Positions 55,057 through 62,903 of a DNA stretch of 64,000 bases are shown piece after piece. The DNA comes from Cytophagales bacterium (lineage in GTDB: Bacteria; Bacteroidota; Bacteroidia; Cytophagales; 172606-1). The notes below the pieces were generated by a model that worked only from the letters and a program-made list of their open reading frames with translations, was not told where the DNA came from and searched no databases. How positions within the stretch are numbered: the first letter of the stretch is position 1; each line of letters starts with the position of its first letter. Location of the stretch: the NCBI GenBank assembly GCA_030446715.1, contig JAUJMU010000007.1, forward strand, positions 186,001 to 250,000, written 5' to 3'. The translations under genes and the position numbers were made by a program.

Positions 55057-56427
55057 ATGAAAAAAATTGCCAGAAAGATTCTGCTTGCCATTGTCCTGAC
55101 CCCGCCCGGGCTGCTCATTGCCGGTACCATCGCCTACATGCTGTACAGCCTGCTGGCGGTGGGCGGCGAAAGTACCGTCCACCAGGATTACCTGAAAAAA
55201 AACATGGAAACCATCCGGCCCGGTGCGTCCAACCAGTTTGGTCTTTTTGATGCTGCTTTTTACGCAAACAAAATCTTTCTGCTGGGCGAGGCGCACGGGT
55301 TTGCCATGCCGCAGGAACTGGATTACGAGTTGCTGCAACATCTCAGTCAAAAAGCCGGCGTAAGGCATTATCTGGCGGAGGCAGATTACAGCCAGGCCCA
55401 TTTCCTCAACGAGTACCTCCAGACCGGCGATGAGCAACTGCTGGCCTTCGTTTTCAGCACTTGGGTACGGATGAATGCTCAATGGGGAAACAAAAACTTC
55501 TATGACAAAATCAGGAGAATCCGGGCCCTGAATCAGTCCCTGCCTCCCGCAAGGAGGATCAGAATTGTCGGGGTGGACAAAATTCAGGATGCAGCGGTGA
55601 CGCACAGGTTTTTACAGCAGCTCCGCCAGCAGGCCGGTTTTCGGGCGGAGATTGCGCCGCGCATGGATACCCTGATGCAACTCATCGCCTCAGGAAACGA
55701 GGCCCTTGCAGCAGCCGGGGCAGTTGCCGGTAAGCTGCTGAAGGAAATAAAAGAGGATACAAAAGAGGATACTTTGTCCCAAAGTGGAGCAGTCCGGGAA
55801 GACTTTCCATTGATTCATACCCTGCGGAACTTAACGTATTACAACCCCAACACCAACCGCGACAGCGTGATGTTCCTGAACCTGAAAGCAGTTACCCGTG
55901 CCTTTGGGCTGGAAAACGAAAAGTTGTACGGTCTGTGGGGCTTTTTTCATACCCTGCAAATCCCAATGAAGCGCGAACACCGGATTACACCCTTCGCCGC
56001 CCACATTAAAAATGAAGCGTCCCCTTTCCGGAACAAAGTTGTTTCGCTGAATATCTATGCCTTGGACAGCGAGAATATGATGCCGGGGAAGCAGGTTCCG
56101 GCCGCCATTGGCAAGGGGAAGCCCTATTTTAACACCAGCTGGGGCAACAGCGACGGTCCGCTGGTGTTTGTCAACGGCATTGAGGACCTGAAAGCGGTTA
56201 CCCGGGAAAATTCAATCACTATTTTCCGGCTGGCCGGTCAGAACTCTCCTTACTTAGGTTCTCCAAAACTGGCGCAGGTGAAAGTGCTGATTCCCGGCCA
56301 GAGCCTAACCCCTGACAATGAAACCGAAATCGTCACCGCGGCCTTTCAGTACGCGGTTCTGATCCGCAACTCCAAAGCCCTGGAGCCCCTGAGTGAACAG
56401 CCTGCCGGCGGGACGGTGAATGACTGA
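55057..56427 (+). CDS. Erythromycin-esterase-like family protein
   Basis: This 456-residue protein has an N-terminal membrane anchor or signal (residues 8-30). It has the family glutamate-histidine motif in IFLLGEAHGFAMPQELDYELL and a following YLAEADYSQAHFLNEYL segment. Further blocks (RIRALNQSLPPARRIRIVGVD; GLWGFFHTLQIPM) fit the EreA-like/TIKI superfamily. True macrolide esterase activity is not implied; most members have no known substrate. It is convergent with the quinone reductase gene. Confidence 0.72.
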   Translation: MKKIARKILLAIVLTPPGLLIAGTIAYMLYSLLAVGGESTVHQDYLKKNMETIRPGASNQFGLFDAAFYANKIFLLGEAHGFAMPQELDYELLQHLSQKAGVRHYLAEADYSQAHFLNEYLQTGDEQLLAFVFSTWVRMNAQWGNKNFYDKIRRIRALNQSLPPARRIRIVGVDKIQDAAVTHRFLQQLRQQAGFRAEIAPRMDTLMQLIASGNEALAAAGAVAGKLLKEIKEDTKEDTLSQSGAVREDFPLIHTLRNLTYYNPNTNRDSVMFLNLKAVTRAFGLENEKLYGLWGFFHTLQIPMKREHRITPFAAHIKNEASPFRNKVVSLNIYALDSENMMPGKQVPAAIGKGKPYFNTSWGNSDGPLVFVNGIEDLKAVTRENSITIFRLAGQNSPYLGSPKLAQVKVLIPGQSLTPDNETEIVTAAFQYAVLIRNSKALEPLSEQPAGGTVND

Positions 56428-56455
56428 CCTGCCGTGGTTTGCGGCCCTGAAATCG

Positions 56456-57427
56456 TCACTCCATCCGCAGCACGATTTTGCCAATGTGTTCGCTGCTTTC
56501 CATCAGGGCGTGCGCAGCCGGGGCATTTTCCATATCAAACACTTTGTAAACCACTGATCTGAACTCACCGGCGGCGATGACCGGCCAGACATTTTTTTCC
56601 ACATCAGCCGCCAGTGCAGCCTTAAAATCTGCATCCCGCGGCCGCAGGGTGCTGCCGGTAAGGGTCAGGCGGCGGCGCATGAGGTCAAGGGCGTCAAATC
56701 CGCCTTTGCCTCCGTTCATGGCGTTGATAAAAACCAGCCGTCCATCCGGGCGGAGCAGGCGGAGGTTTTTGGGAATATAGTCCCCTCCCACCATGTCTAA
56801 AATTACGTCAAGCCCGACTTTCATCAGGGAATCCTCAAAATCGGATAGTTTATAATTGATACACTTTTCGGCGCCAAGTTCTTCACACGCAAGGCATTTC
56901 TCCTCCGTCCCGGCAGTGGCAAAAACCCGGGCCCCCCTGGCCTTTGCCAGTTGAATGGCCGTGATGCCGATGCCGCTGCTGCCGCCGTGCACCAGAAAAT
57001 TTTCCTTGCTCCGGAGCCCTCCCCTCTGGAAAACATTGTGCCACACCGTAAACACTGTCTCCGGCAGCGAGGCGGCTTCTTCAAAACTCCATCCTTCCGG
57101 TACGGGCAGGCAATGCCTCTCGTCCACTGCCGCGTATTGGGCATAACCACCACCGCCTGCCAGGGCGCAAACCTTGTCACCAGCCTGCCACCGGGATGCA
57201 CCAGGGCCGCAAGCCTCAACCACACCGGCCACTTCCAGCCCGGCAATATCCGGTGGCACATCGGGCGGAGCGGGGTATTTCCCCTTTCGCTGTGCCACAT
57301 CCGGACGGTTGATTCCGGCGGCCGCCACCCGGATCAGTACCTGCCCGGGTCCGGCCACCGGCACCGGCCGTTCCTGCACCTGCAATACTTCCGGCCCACC
57401 GGGTTGGGTAATGATAACTGCCTTCAT
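56456..57427 (-). CDS. NAD(P)H quinone oxidoreductase (zinc-less MDR family, TP53I3/PIG3-like)
   Basis: This 323-residue medium-chain reductase has the MDR opening MKAVIITQPGGPEVLQV, AGINRPDVAQRKGKYP, and the nucleotide loop LVHGGSSGIGITAIQLAKARG. There are no structural or catalytic zinc cysteines. It then has VILDMVGGDYIPKNLRLL and ends HIGKIVL. It would reduce quinones or other electrophilic carbonyls with NADPH. Confidence 0.9.
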   Translation of the reverse strand: MKAVIITQPGGPEVLQVQERPVPVAGPGQVLIRVAAAGINRPDVAQRKGKYPAPPDVPPDIAGLEVAGVVEACGPGASRWQAGDKVCALAGGGGYAQYAAVDERHCLPVPEGWSFEEAASLPETVFTVWHNVFQRGGLRSKENFLVHGGSSGIGITAIQLAKARGARVFATAGTEEKCLACEELGAEKCINYKLSDFEDSLMKVGLDVILDMVGGDYIPKNLRLLRPDGRLVFINAMNGGKGGFDALDLMRRRLTLTGSTLRPRDADFKAALAADVEKNVWPVIAAGEFRSVVYKVFDMENAPAAHALMESSEHIGKIVLRME

Positions 57428-57467
57428 TATCTGAGCTATTAGATGTGAGACGGGAGACAGATGAAAA

Positions 57468-57513
57468 ATATCTGCGGAAATCTGCGCCCTTATCCGCGAA
57501 AATCTGCGAGAAA
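57468..57513. repeat. CGCAGATTTTCGCGGATAAGGGCGCAGATTTC repeat
   Basis: This is an inverted relative of the block at 49795-49892: GCGCCCTTATCCGCG here pairs with CGCGGATAAGGGCGC there. It lies in the divergent gap upstream of queG. Confidence 0.7.
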
Positions 57514-57580
57514 CCAGGGGGTGGGAACCTACTCTCCCGCATCTGCATTATCTTACTGCGGAAACGTGTATTTTTATCGG

Positions 57581-58519
57581 ATGTTGCCCTCCCTCAAGTC
57601 CAACTACACCCAGCTTATCAGGCAAAAAGCCGCCCAACTCGGCTTTGGGTATTGCGGCGTGGCAAAGGCAGAGTTTCTGGAAGACGAAGCACCCCGGCTG
57701 GAAAAATGGCTGAACGGGAACATGCACGGCCAGATGGGGTACATGGCCAATCACTTCGACAAACGGCTTGATCCGCGGCTTTTAGTAGACGGGGCTAAGT
57801 CGGTTGTAACCATGTTGTTAAATTACTACCCGGAACGGGAGATTGCGCCGGAACCGGACGGGTATAAAATTTCCAGGTACGCCTACGGCACCGATTATCA
57901 CTTCGTCATCAAAGACAAGCTGAAAACACTGCTTCAGTTCATCGGCGGGGAAATCGGCGAAGTAAACGGCCGCGCCTTTGTGGATTCGGCACCGGTGATG
58001 GACAAAGTCTGGGCGAAGCGGGCCGGACTCGGCTGGGTGGGCAAGCACAGCAACCTGATCAACCGCGATACGGGCAGCTTCTTTTTCATCGCCGAACTGA
58101 TCATTGACCTCGAACTGGACTACGACGGGCCGGTGAAAGACTACTGCGGCACTTGCACCCGCTGCCTGGACGCCTGCCCCACCGGGGCCATTACCGAGCC
58201 TTACGTGGTGGATGGCAGCAAGTGCATCTCTTACTTTACCATCGAACTGAAGGAGCAGATTCCGGCGGAGGTAAAAGGCAAGTTTGAAAACTGGATATTC
58301 GGCTGCGACATCTGCCAGGACGTGTGCCCCTGGAACCGCTTTGCCAAACCACATCAGGAACCGCAGTTCAATCCCGGTTCCGGCCTGATGGAGATGAAAA
58401 AGAGTGACTGGGAAGAGATCACGGCTGAGGTTTTTGGTAAAGTTTTCAAAAACTCCGCCGTGAAGCGCACCAAACTGGAAGGTTTGCGGCGAAATATCCA
58501 ATTCGTGAAAGACTCCTGA
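57581..58519 (+). CDS. queG: Epoxyqueuosine reductase
   Basis: This protein of about 312 residues is a cobalamin and iron-sulfur enzyme. It performs the last step of queuosine synthesis in tRNA. The two [4Fe-4S] motifs are [16 protein letters not shown] and [12 protein letters not shown]. The N-terminal domain has [20 protein letters not shown] and the conserved [20 protein letters not shown]. The ATG at 57581 ([12 protein letters not shown]) is preferred; the frame upstream to 57461 runs through the intergenic repeat. Confidence 0.93.
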   Translation: MLPSLKSNYTQLIRQKAAQLGFGYCGVAKAEFLEDEAPRLEKWLNGNMHGQMGYMANHFDKRLDPRLLVDGAKSVVTMLLNYYPEREIAPEPDGYKISRYAYGTDYHFVIKDKLKTLLQFIGGEIGEVNGRAFVDSAPVMDKVWAKRAGLGWVGKHSNLINRDTGSFFFIAELIIDLELDYDGPVKDYCGTCTRCLDACPTGAITEPYVVDGSKCISYFTIELKEQIPAEVKGKFENWIFGCDICQDVCPWNRFAKPHQEPQFNPGSGLMEMKKSDWEEITAEVFGKVFKNSAVKRTKLEGLRRNIQFVKDS

Positions 58520-58528
58520 GTTATTTCT

Positions 58529-59380
58529 ATGCAACACCACTTCACCCTGCCATCTCCTCACGGCTCCCGATCCATCACCGCCGATGCTACCTTTGTCCCG
58601 GACGGACGGCCCAAACCGGTTATTCTTTTCATTCACGGCTTCAAGGGATTCAAAGACTGGGGCACCTTTCCACCCATTGCCGGCGAGTTTGCCAGCCGGG
58701 GCTTTCTCTTTATCAAGTTCAATCTGTCCCACAATGGCACAACGCCGGAACAGCCAAATGACTTTGCGGATCTGGAGGCGTTTGGGAGGAACACTTTTTC
58801 CATTGAACTGGACGACATCGGCACCCTGATCGATGCCTTGTCCGCCGGGCAGTTTCCTGAACTGAGTCCGGAAACTGATCCGGGTCAGGTATTTCTTGTC
58901 GGTCACAGCCGGGGCGGCGGACTGGCCATCCTGAAAGCCCGGGAAGACCAGCGGGTCAGAAAGGTAGTTACCTGGGCAGCCGTGGCGGATTTTGCCAATC
59001 TCTGGCGGGGCACCTCCGAAAAAGAATGGCGGGCCGATGGCGTGGTCTACGTTGCCAACAGCCGGACCAGACAGCAAATGCCACTTTATTACCAGTTGTT
59101 TGAAGACTATTCCCTGCACCAGAACCGGCTGAACATCCGGGAGGCCACCCGTGAGTTACGGGTTCCGCTGCTGGTCATTCACGGGGACGCTGACGAGACG
59201 GTGCCCGTGGAAAGTGCAGAAGAACTGGCCGGCTTGCACGGAGGTGCCACGCTTTGTCTGGTCAAAGGTGGTGGCCATACTTTTGGAGGAACGCACCCTT
59301 TTGCTGGCGAAGATTTGCCCGGTGCCACCCGGGAAGCCGTGAACCACACCATTGCTTTCCTTCAAAAGGCGCAGCACTAA
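58529..59380 (+). CDS. Alpha/beta hydrolase (serine, peptidase S9-like)
   Basis: This 283-residue cytoplasmic hydrolase follows queG by 9 bases and is probably co-transcribed. The oxyanion region is LFIHGFKGFKDWG, the nucleophile elbow is VGHSRGGGLA, the acid is in VIHGDADETVPVE and the histidine is in KGGGHTFGGTHP. The substrate is not predictable. Confidence 0.88.
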   Translation: MQHHFTLPSPHGSRSITADATFVPDGRPKPVILFIHGFKGFKDWGTFPPIAGEFASRGFLFIKFNLSHNGTTPEQPNDFADLEAFGRNTFSIELDDIGTLIDALSAGQFPELSPETDPGQVFLVGHSRGGGLAILKAREDQRVRKVVTWAAVADFANLWRGTSEKEWRADGVVYVANSRTRQQMPLYYQLFEDYSLHQNRLNIREATRELRVPLLVIHGDADETVPVESAEELAGLHGGATLCLVKGGGHTFGGTHPFAGEDLPGATREAVNHTIAFLQKAQH

Positions 59381-59559
59381 ATCTAAGTATTGCATCTATG
59401 GTTAATGTTTAAGCCATAGACTTGTTTGTATACTTTTTTGACACCCCACTTCTGGTCTCTCCCCGTCAGGGCGACGATCAGGATAAAAACTGAATGGCGG
59501 GTAGAGGATAATACAAAAACGGCCTGAAGCTTTGATTCTTGCCTTTCTGGGACCTCACT
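59381..59559. other. 3' flank of the hydrolase gene
   Basis: No gene or strong hairpin is seen before the repeat block that begins at 59560. Confidence 0.4.
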
Positions 59560-59712
59560 CCCCGGCCCCCTCTCCCAGGGAGAGGGGAGCTACACGTGAC
59601 TGCTTTACAGTCAGTTAAAAGATATGTCCTGATCGTAGCTTCCAGGGAGAGGGGAGAAAAACGCCGCTGTGGCTCCGCCTCTCCCCAGGGAGGGGGCCGG
59701 GGGGTGAGGTCC
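59560..59712. repeat. CCCCTCTCCC inverted-repeat block
   Basis: CCCCGGCCCCCTCTCCCAGG on the left and CCCAGGGAGGGGGCCGGGGG on the right are inverted copies. Internal CCAGGGAGAGGGGAG and its inverse CCTCTCCC add to the structure. This 'cCTCACCCCCGGCCCCCTCTCCC' family is widespread between bacterial genes. The fragment at 29505-29547 is a smaller relative. Confidence 0.8.
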
Positions 59713-59854
59713 TTTGCCGGAATGTACCGTAGTATAGGGTAAACCTTAATCGGAGGAAGGGCTGGGGGTAGTCGTTTCTACTAAGTCATTCACGATCAAA
59801 AAGAAGCAAGCCCGATAAAACGGGTTTCCAGCTACTGAATCGGGGTGAAATAAC

Positions 59855-59892
59855 AAAATGTCGCTGCCCATTCCGGAGGCAGCGACATTTTT
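59855..59892. terminator. Bidirectional terminator between hydrolase and cyclophilin genes
   Basis: A 14-bp perfect stem (AAAATGTCGCTGCC at 59855-59868 with GGCAGCGACATTTT at 59878/79-59892) has A and T ends on both strands. It lies 24 bases past the stop of the cyclophilin gene on the minus strand. Confidence 0.9.
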
Positions 59893-59915
59893 GTACCGGG
59901 TTGACTATCTGTATT

Positions 59916-60371
59916 TTAAGCAGTGGTTACTGTCTCATCCTGAGTCACTACCAGTTTGGTGATTTTATCTCCCTGACGGATCTGATCAATTACTTCCTGC
60001 CCTTCTACTACCTTGCCGAAACAGGTATGGTTGCGGTCAAGATGGGCGGTGTTGCGGCGGCTGTGGCAGATAAAGAACTGGGAGCCACCCGTGTCGCGGC
60101 CGGCGTGGGCCATCGAAAGTACGCCCCGGTCGTGGTACTGGTTGCCGCCGGTCAGCTCACACTTGATCTTGTAGCCGGGGCCACCGCTGCCGGTACCGGT
60201 AGGGTCGCCGCCCTGAATCACAAAGTCAGGAATGACGCGGTGAAAGGTAACGCCGTCGTAAAAGCCTTTTTTGGCGAGGGTGATAAAGTTTTTCACTGTA
60301 TTGGGCGCATCCTGATCGTAGAATTCGATCTTCATCACGCCCTTGTCGGTATGCATTTCCGCTTTTGACAT
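59916..60371 (-). CDS. Cyclophilin-type peptidyl-prolyl cis-trans isomerase
   Basis: This protein of about 151 residues has no signal peptide. It has the cyclophilin core: APNTVKNFITLAKKGFYDGV, TFHRVIPDFVIQGGDPTGTG (active-site FHR), GVLSMAHAGRDTGGSQFFIC, and CFGKVVEGQEVIDQI. The start at 60371 (MSKAEMHTDKGVMKIEF) is the family start. The upstream in-frame ATG at 60440 would run through the promoter. Confidence 0.93.
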   Translation of the reverse strand: MSKAEMHTDKGVMKIEFYDQDAPNTVKNFITLAKKGFYDGVTFHRVIPDFVIQGGDPTGTGSGGPGYKIKCELTGGNQYHDRGVLSMAHAGRDTGGSQFFICHSRRNTAHLDRNHTCFGKVVEGQEVIDQIRQGDKITKLVVTQDETVTTA

Positions 60372-60403
60372 GGTCAATAGGTTTAAGTGGTCAATAAAGG
60401 TGG

Positions 60404-60411
60404 CAAAGCTA
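60404..60411 (-). promoter_or_regulatory. Bacteroidota -7 element of the cyclophilin gene
   Basis: TAGCTTTG (minus strand) matches TAnnTTTG and lies 32 bases before the ATG at 60371. The -33 element is not obvious. Confidence 0.45.
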
Positions 60412-60490
60412 AGGGATAGTAGTGAGAAGTCAGAAGTCATTAGTGAGAAGGATCAGGCAACCGGTAAGGACACTTCAGGGATTTTTGATT

Positions 60491-60537
60491 TCACGCAGAG
60501 GCGCTAAGGAAAGGCGCTAAGTCCGCAAAGAGATGTA
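60491..60537. repeat. Intergenic 'CACGCAGAGGCGCTAAGG' repeat
   Basis: GGCGCTAAG occurs twice in tandem (about 60502 and 60515) between TTTCACGCAGA and CCGCAAAGAGA. It resembles the CTTTGCG family at 3939-3992 read on the other strand. Confidence 0.45.
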
Positions 60538-60573
60538 TCTTCTCCCTGCCGGATGAAGTTGTGCCCAACGTCC

Positions 60574-61152
60574 CTACCGAAGCAGTTTCAGATCCAGCTC
60601 AAAGCCCGGCAGTACTTCCACCCCAGAAAGCTTTTGCGTAAAACCTTCAAGTTCCTCCACCTCCCGTCCCGGCTGATACAGGTACGCCTTGCTTTCCTGC
60701 GGATCGAGCAGCCACGCCAGCCGGCAGCCGTTTTCCAGCCATTCCCCCATTTTCGCCTGGGCTGACTTTAGCCCATCAGATTCTGACTTCAGTTCAATGA
60801 CAAAATCGGGGCACAGCGGCGGAAACTTCTCCTGCTGGACTTCGGTCAGGGCTTCCCACCGCTCCTTAGCCACCCACGCTGCATCCGGCGAACGGGTAGC
60901 GCCGTTGGGCAGCCGGAAACCCGTAGATGAGTCGAAAACATAACCAGGTCTGGATTGACGATTCCAGAGTGTTAATTCTGCAATGATTTCAGAGTTCTTA
61001 ATCCCTGTTTTTCCTCCGGTAAGTGCCATAACGATTATCTCTCCGTCTTTGGTCCGTTCGAGCTTGAGTTCCGGATTGGCCTGACAGAAGGCAAAAAAGG
61101 CATCGTCATCAAATTGCAGGGTTTCGGGAAAATGAAGTTCAAAGCGTTCCAT
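60574..61152 (-). CDS. Uma2 family (DUF820) nuclease-like protein
   Basis: This 192-residue protein shows the Uma2 pattern: GATRSPDAAWVAKERW, CPDFVIELKSESDGLKSAQ (E-x-K acidic motif), then the helix KMGEWLENGCRLAWLLDPQE and a final beta strand. It is only distantly similar to the copy at 5856-6470. The start at 61152 (MERFELHFPETLQF) is preferred over 61182. Confidence 0.82.
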   Translation of the reverse strand: MERFELHFPETLQFDDDAFFAFCQANPELKLERTKDGEIIVMALTGGKTGIKNSEIIAELTLWNRQSRPGYVFDSSTGFRLPNGATRSPDAAWVAKERWEALTEVQQEKFPPLCPDFVIELKSESDGLKSAQAKMGEWLENGCRLAWLLDPQESKAYLYQPGREVEELEGFTQKLSGVEVLPGFELDLKLLR

Positions 61153-61282
61153 AGAGGTATTGACGTTTTGTTGAATAAACACGAACGGTTCTGAAAACCT
61201 TCCGGGTTCAGTAACCAGACGGGCAGACTTCCCTGTAGTTTGGTGTCACGTCCTGAAAAGCTAATAAGGAATAACGAATCAA

Positions 61283-61362
61283 GCACTGACGCACACCGTG
61301 GCCTTCTGTCTTAGCCAGGCGCAAGGAAAGGGCCGGTGACCGGAGTGGACGGTGTTAGCGGC
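61283..61362 (-). other. attC-like recombination site A, at the 3' end of cassette 2
   Basis: Read on the minus strand this is an imperfect palindrome of 80 bases. It opens with GCCGCTAAC (R''-like, 61362-61354), continues ACACCGT, has a variable centre, and closes with ACGGTGT and GTCAGTGC. The opening nonamer is the exact reverse complement of GTTAGCGGC that begins the same cassette at 62463-62455. That is the relation expected when a cassette circularises by attC recombination. The closing core is GTCAGTGC rather than GTTRRRY, so this end may be degenerate. Confidence 0.6.
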
Positions 61363-61368
61363 ATAGTG

Positions 61369-61848
61369 TTATTGTCTTGGTTTTATCGGTATCCAAATTT
61401 CCTCCTCCCATGTAGGGTCATTGTTTTTGTACTTGTCGCTTAAAACTTCAAAATGTGGTCTTTCGTCCAAATCATAGTTCGAATTTGGTAACCATGTTCC
61501 AAAAATATATTGGAAAATAGAGTGATCGGCACTTGACCCTTTATAGTAGAAAACTGCATATAGTCCGCCCGCCAAGGTAAATGTTTCCATATCAGTTGGA
61601 ATGTTCTCAAAGTGGGCAACTTCTACTGTTGCCCACTTTTCAAATTCGTTTGCGGGCTTAAATTCAGCAAAGGGTGTCGGCTTGTAAATCGCCATTGAAA
61701 TTAAATCATTTGTCAGATTGTTAGTTATCTCTTTCCGCCTGGGCATAAAGCTTTTCCAAAGTTCACCTGTTCTATTGTTGACTAAGCTCATAATTAGTCG
61801 TTTCCCTATTAATTTCTTTTCGTTTGTTGTTTCGATTTTTGGTGTCAT
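61369..61848 (-). CDS. GyrI-like small-molecule-binding domain protein (cassette 2)
   Basis: This 159-residue protein has the GyrI/AraC effector-binding (SHS2-like) pattern: KKLIGKRLIMSLVNNRTGELW, KWATVEVAHFENIPTDMETF, LAGGLYAVFYYKGSSADHSI followed by FGTWLPNSNYDLDERPHFEVL. Such proteins bind drugs or small ligands, or inhibit gyrase. Its ATG overlaps the stop of the pentapeptide gene (ATGA-type, 61845-61848), so the two are coupled. Base composition is visibly AT-richer than the flanking chromosome. Confidence 0.8.
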   Translation of the reverse strand: MTPKIETTNEKKLIGKRLIMSLVNNRTGELWKSFMPRRKEITNNLTNDLISMAIYKPTPFAEFKPANEFEKWATVEVAHFENIPTDMETFTLAGGLYAVFYYKGSSADHSIFQYIFGTWLPNSNYDLDERPHFEVLSDKYKNNDPTWEEEIWIPIKPRQ

Positions 61849-62420
61849 TTTTCTATCACGATGTCGTATTTGTTCAAAAGTCCTGAAACACCTAAAATTG
61901 AAAATTTTGCCTTCTTAATTCTGTTGGTTTCAGGGTCAATGGAATAGTTGTATGAAGTCCTAAAGTCAGCTTTTTCAAGTATTGTGCTATCAAAGATGGT
62001 TTGCATCAAATTGCAGTTGTCAAACACGGCACTTGTTAAGTCGCTTTCTGCAAAGTCGGTTTCCTGCAACTGCGATTTCTTGAAAATTGTCTTTTTGATT
62101 TTCGTCTTGTAAAACGATGAATGGTTAAGCTGGCAATTGTCAAAGGAAAATGAAAGCCCGAATTCATTACAAGTATCAAAACGAAGCCCCAACATTTTGC
62201 AATCTTTGAACCTTGTGTCCCGGAATAAGGTCTTAGTTAGTTTTACCAGGCTTAAATTACAACCGTTGAACTCGCAATCCACAAACTTAAATTCAGAAAG
62301 GTCACAGTTAGCAAAGCTGCAGTTGGTGAATATGCAGTTTTCGTATTCCCTGTTGTAAAAGGTTCTTTTACAAAGTTATTACCATTAAATATTTCGTCTT
62401 GTATGTATGTTTCTTGCATT
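61845..62420 (-). pseudogene. Pentapeptide repeat protein (cassette 2), one-base frameshift near its start
   Basis: The start MQETYIQDEIFNGNNFVKEP at 62420 joins the repeat region YNREYENCIFTNCSFANCDL only if one T is added to the TTTT run at 62357-62360. After it the frame runs intact to 61845. Residues show A(D/N)LxX-type quasi-repeats (KKTIFKKSQLQETDFAESDL, TSAVFDNCNLMQTIFD), which form a right-handed quadrilateral helix. Some pentapeptide proteins mimic DNA and protect gyrase. Pairing with a GyrI-like gene is suggestive, but the function is inferred only. Confidence 0.78.
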
Positions 62421-62454
62421 AGTTTCCTTTTTGTACAATGTCGTTTTACACTTG

Positions 62455-62547
62455 CCGCTAACGGACCAAAAACCCACGACGGCGTGCCCTCCTGCTTTGG
62501 CCCTGCGGTGAGGCAGGCCGCTGGACGTAGGGTTTGGTGTTATGCCC
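62455..62547 (-). other. attC-like recombination site B, between cassettes 1 and 2
   Basis: Read on the minus strand it opens GGGCATAAC (62547-62539), then ACCAAACCCTACGTC, a GC-rich centre, GTCGTGGGTTTTTGGTCC, and closes GTTAGCGGC (62463-62455). The inner arms AAACCC.ACG and CGT.GGGTTT pair with a bulged T, as in attC sites with extrahelical bases. GGGCATAAC is the exact reverse complement of GTTATGCCC at 62875-62867, the start of cassette 1. Confidence 0.7.
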
Positions 62548-62560
62548 TAGTTATTTCTTC

Positions 62561-62857
62561 TTAAATCCATTCTATCTTTTGCCCTAAAATCATTTCGGCC
62601 TTGGCAATGGCGTCCTCTAGGTTAATGCCTGCATCATGGTAACTTTCTATGGTTTTGAATTCCGCATCATACCACCCAATCATGAATGATTCCCCATTTT
62701 CATTGAGAACCGGATGCTGGTCCGTCACATCAAACCCATCGGCTTTATCGATTTCATACCAATAGTCATAGTTGATTGCAATGATGGCTACTCCCTTCTT
62801 GAGGATTTCATCATAATACCAATAGCCTCTTTTTACCTCTCGACGTTTGTATTCCAT
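62561..62857 (-). CDS. Hypothetical cassette-borne protein (98 aa, cassette 1)
   Basis: This 98-residue, aromatic and acidic protein (MEYKRREVKRGYWYYDEILK, then AIIAINYDYWYEIDKADGF, ending AKAEMILGQKIEWI) has no recognised family. It starts 10 bases after the cassette boundary motif GTTATGCCC and stops 14 bases before attC-like site B. It therefore fills its cassette completely, as integron cassette genes do. It is AT-richer than the chromosome. Confidence 0.75.
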   Translation of the reverse strand: MEYKRREVKRGYWYYDEILKKGVAIIAINYDYWYEIDKADGFDVTDQHPVLNENGESFMIGWYDAEFKTIESYHDAGINLEDAIAKAEMILGQKIEWI

Positions 62858-62866
62858 CGTTCAATT

Positions 62867-62875
62867 GGGCATAAC
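62867..62875 (-). other. Cassette boundary (R'-like core, GTTATGCCC)
   Basis: On the minus strand GTTATGCCC opens cassette 1. Upstream of it (62876-62903) there is no palindrome, only a short AT-rich spacer to the permease stop. The first junction is therefore attI-like or a secondary insertion site and not a full attC. Confidence 0.5.
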
Positions 62876-62903
62876 AGGTAAATAAACACTACCCGGCAGC
62901 AGA

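Noticed and set aside
57818-59119. A 433-codon minus-strand frame spanning queG and the hydrolase.
   Set aside because: It runs antisense to two genes with strong catalytic motifs and has no family features.
60441-61182. Inclusion of the Uma2 gene as a third integron cassette.
   Set aside because: No attC-like palindrome with a core complementary to GTCAGTGC is found past its 3' end (60441-60573).
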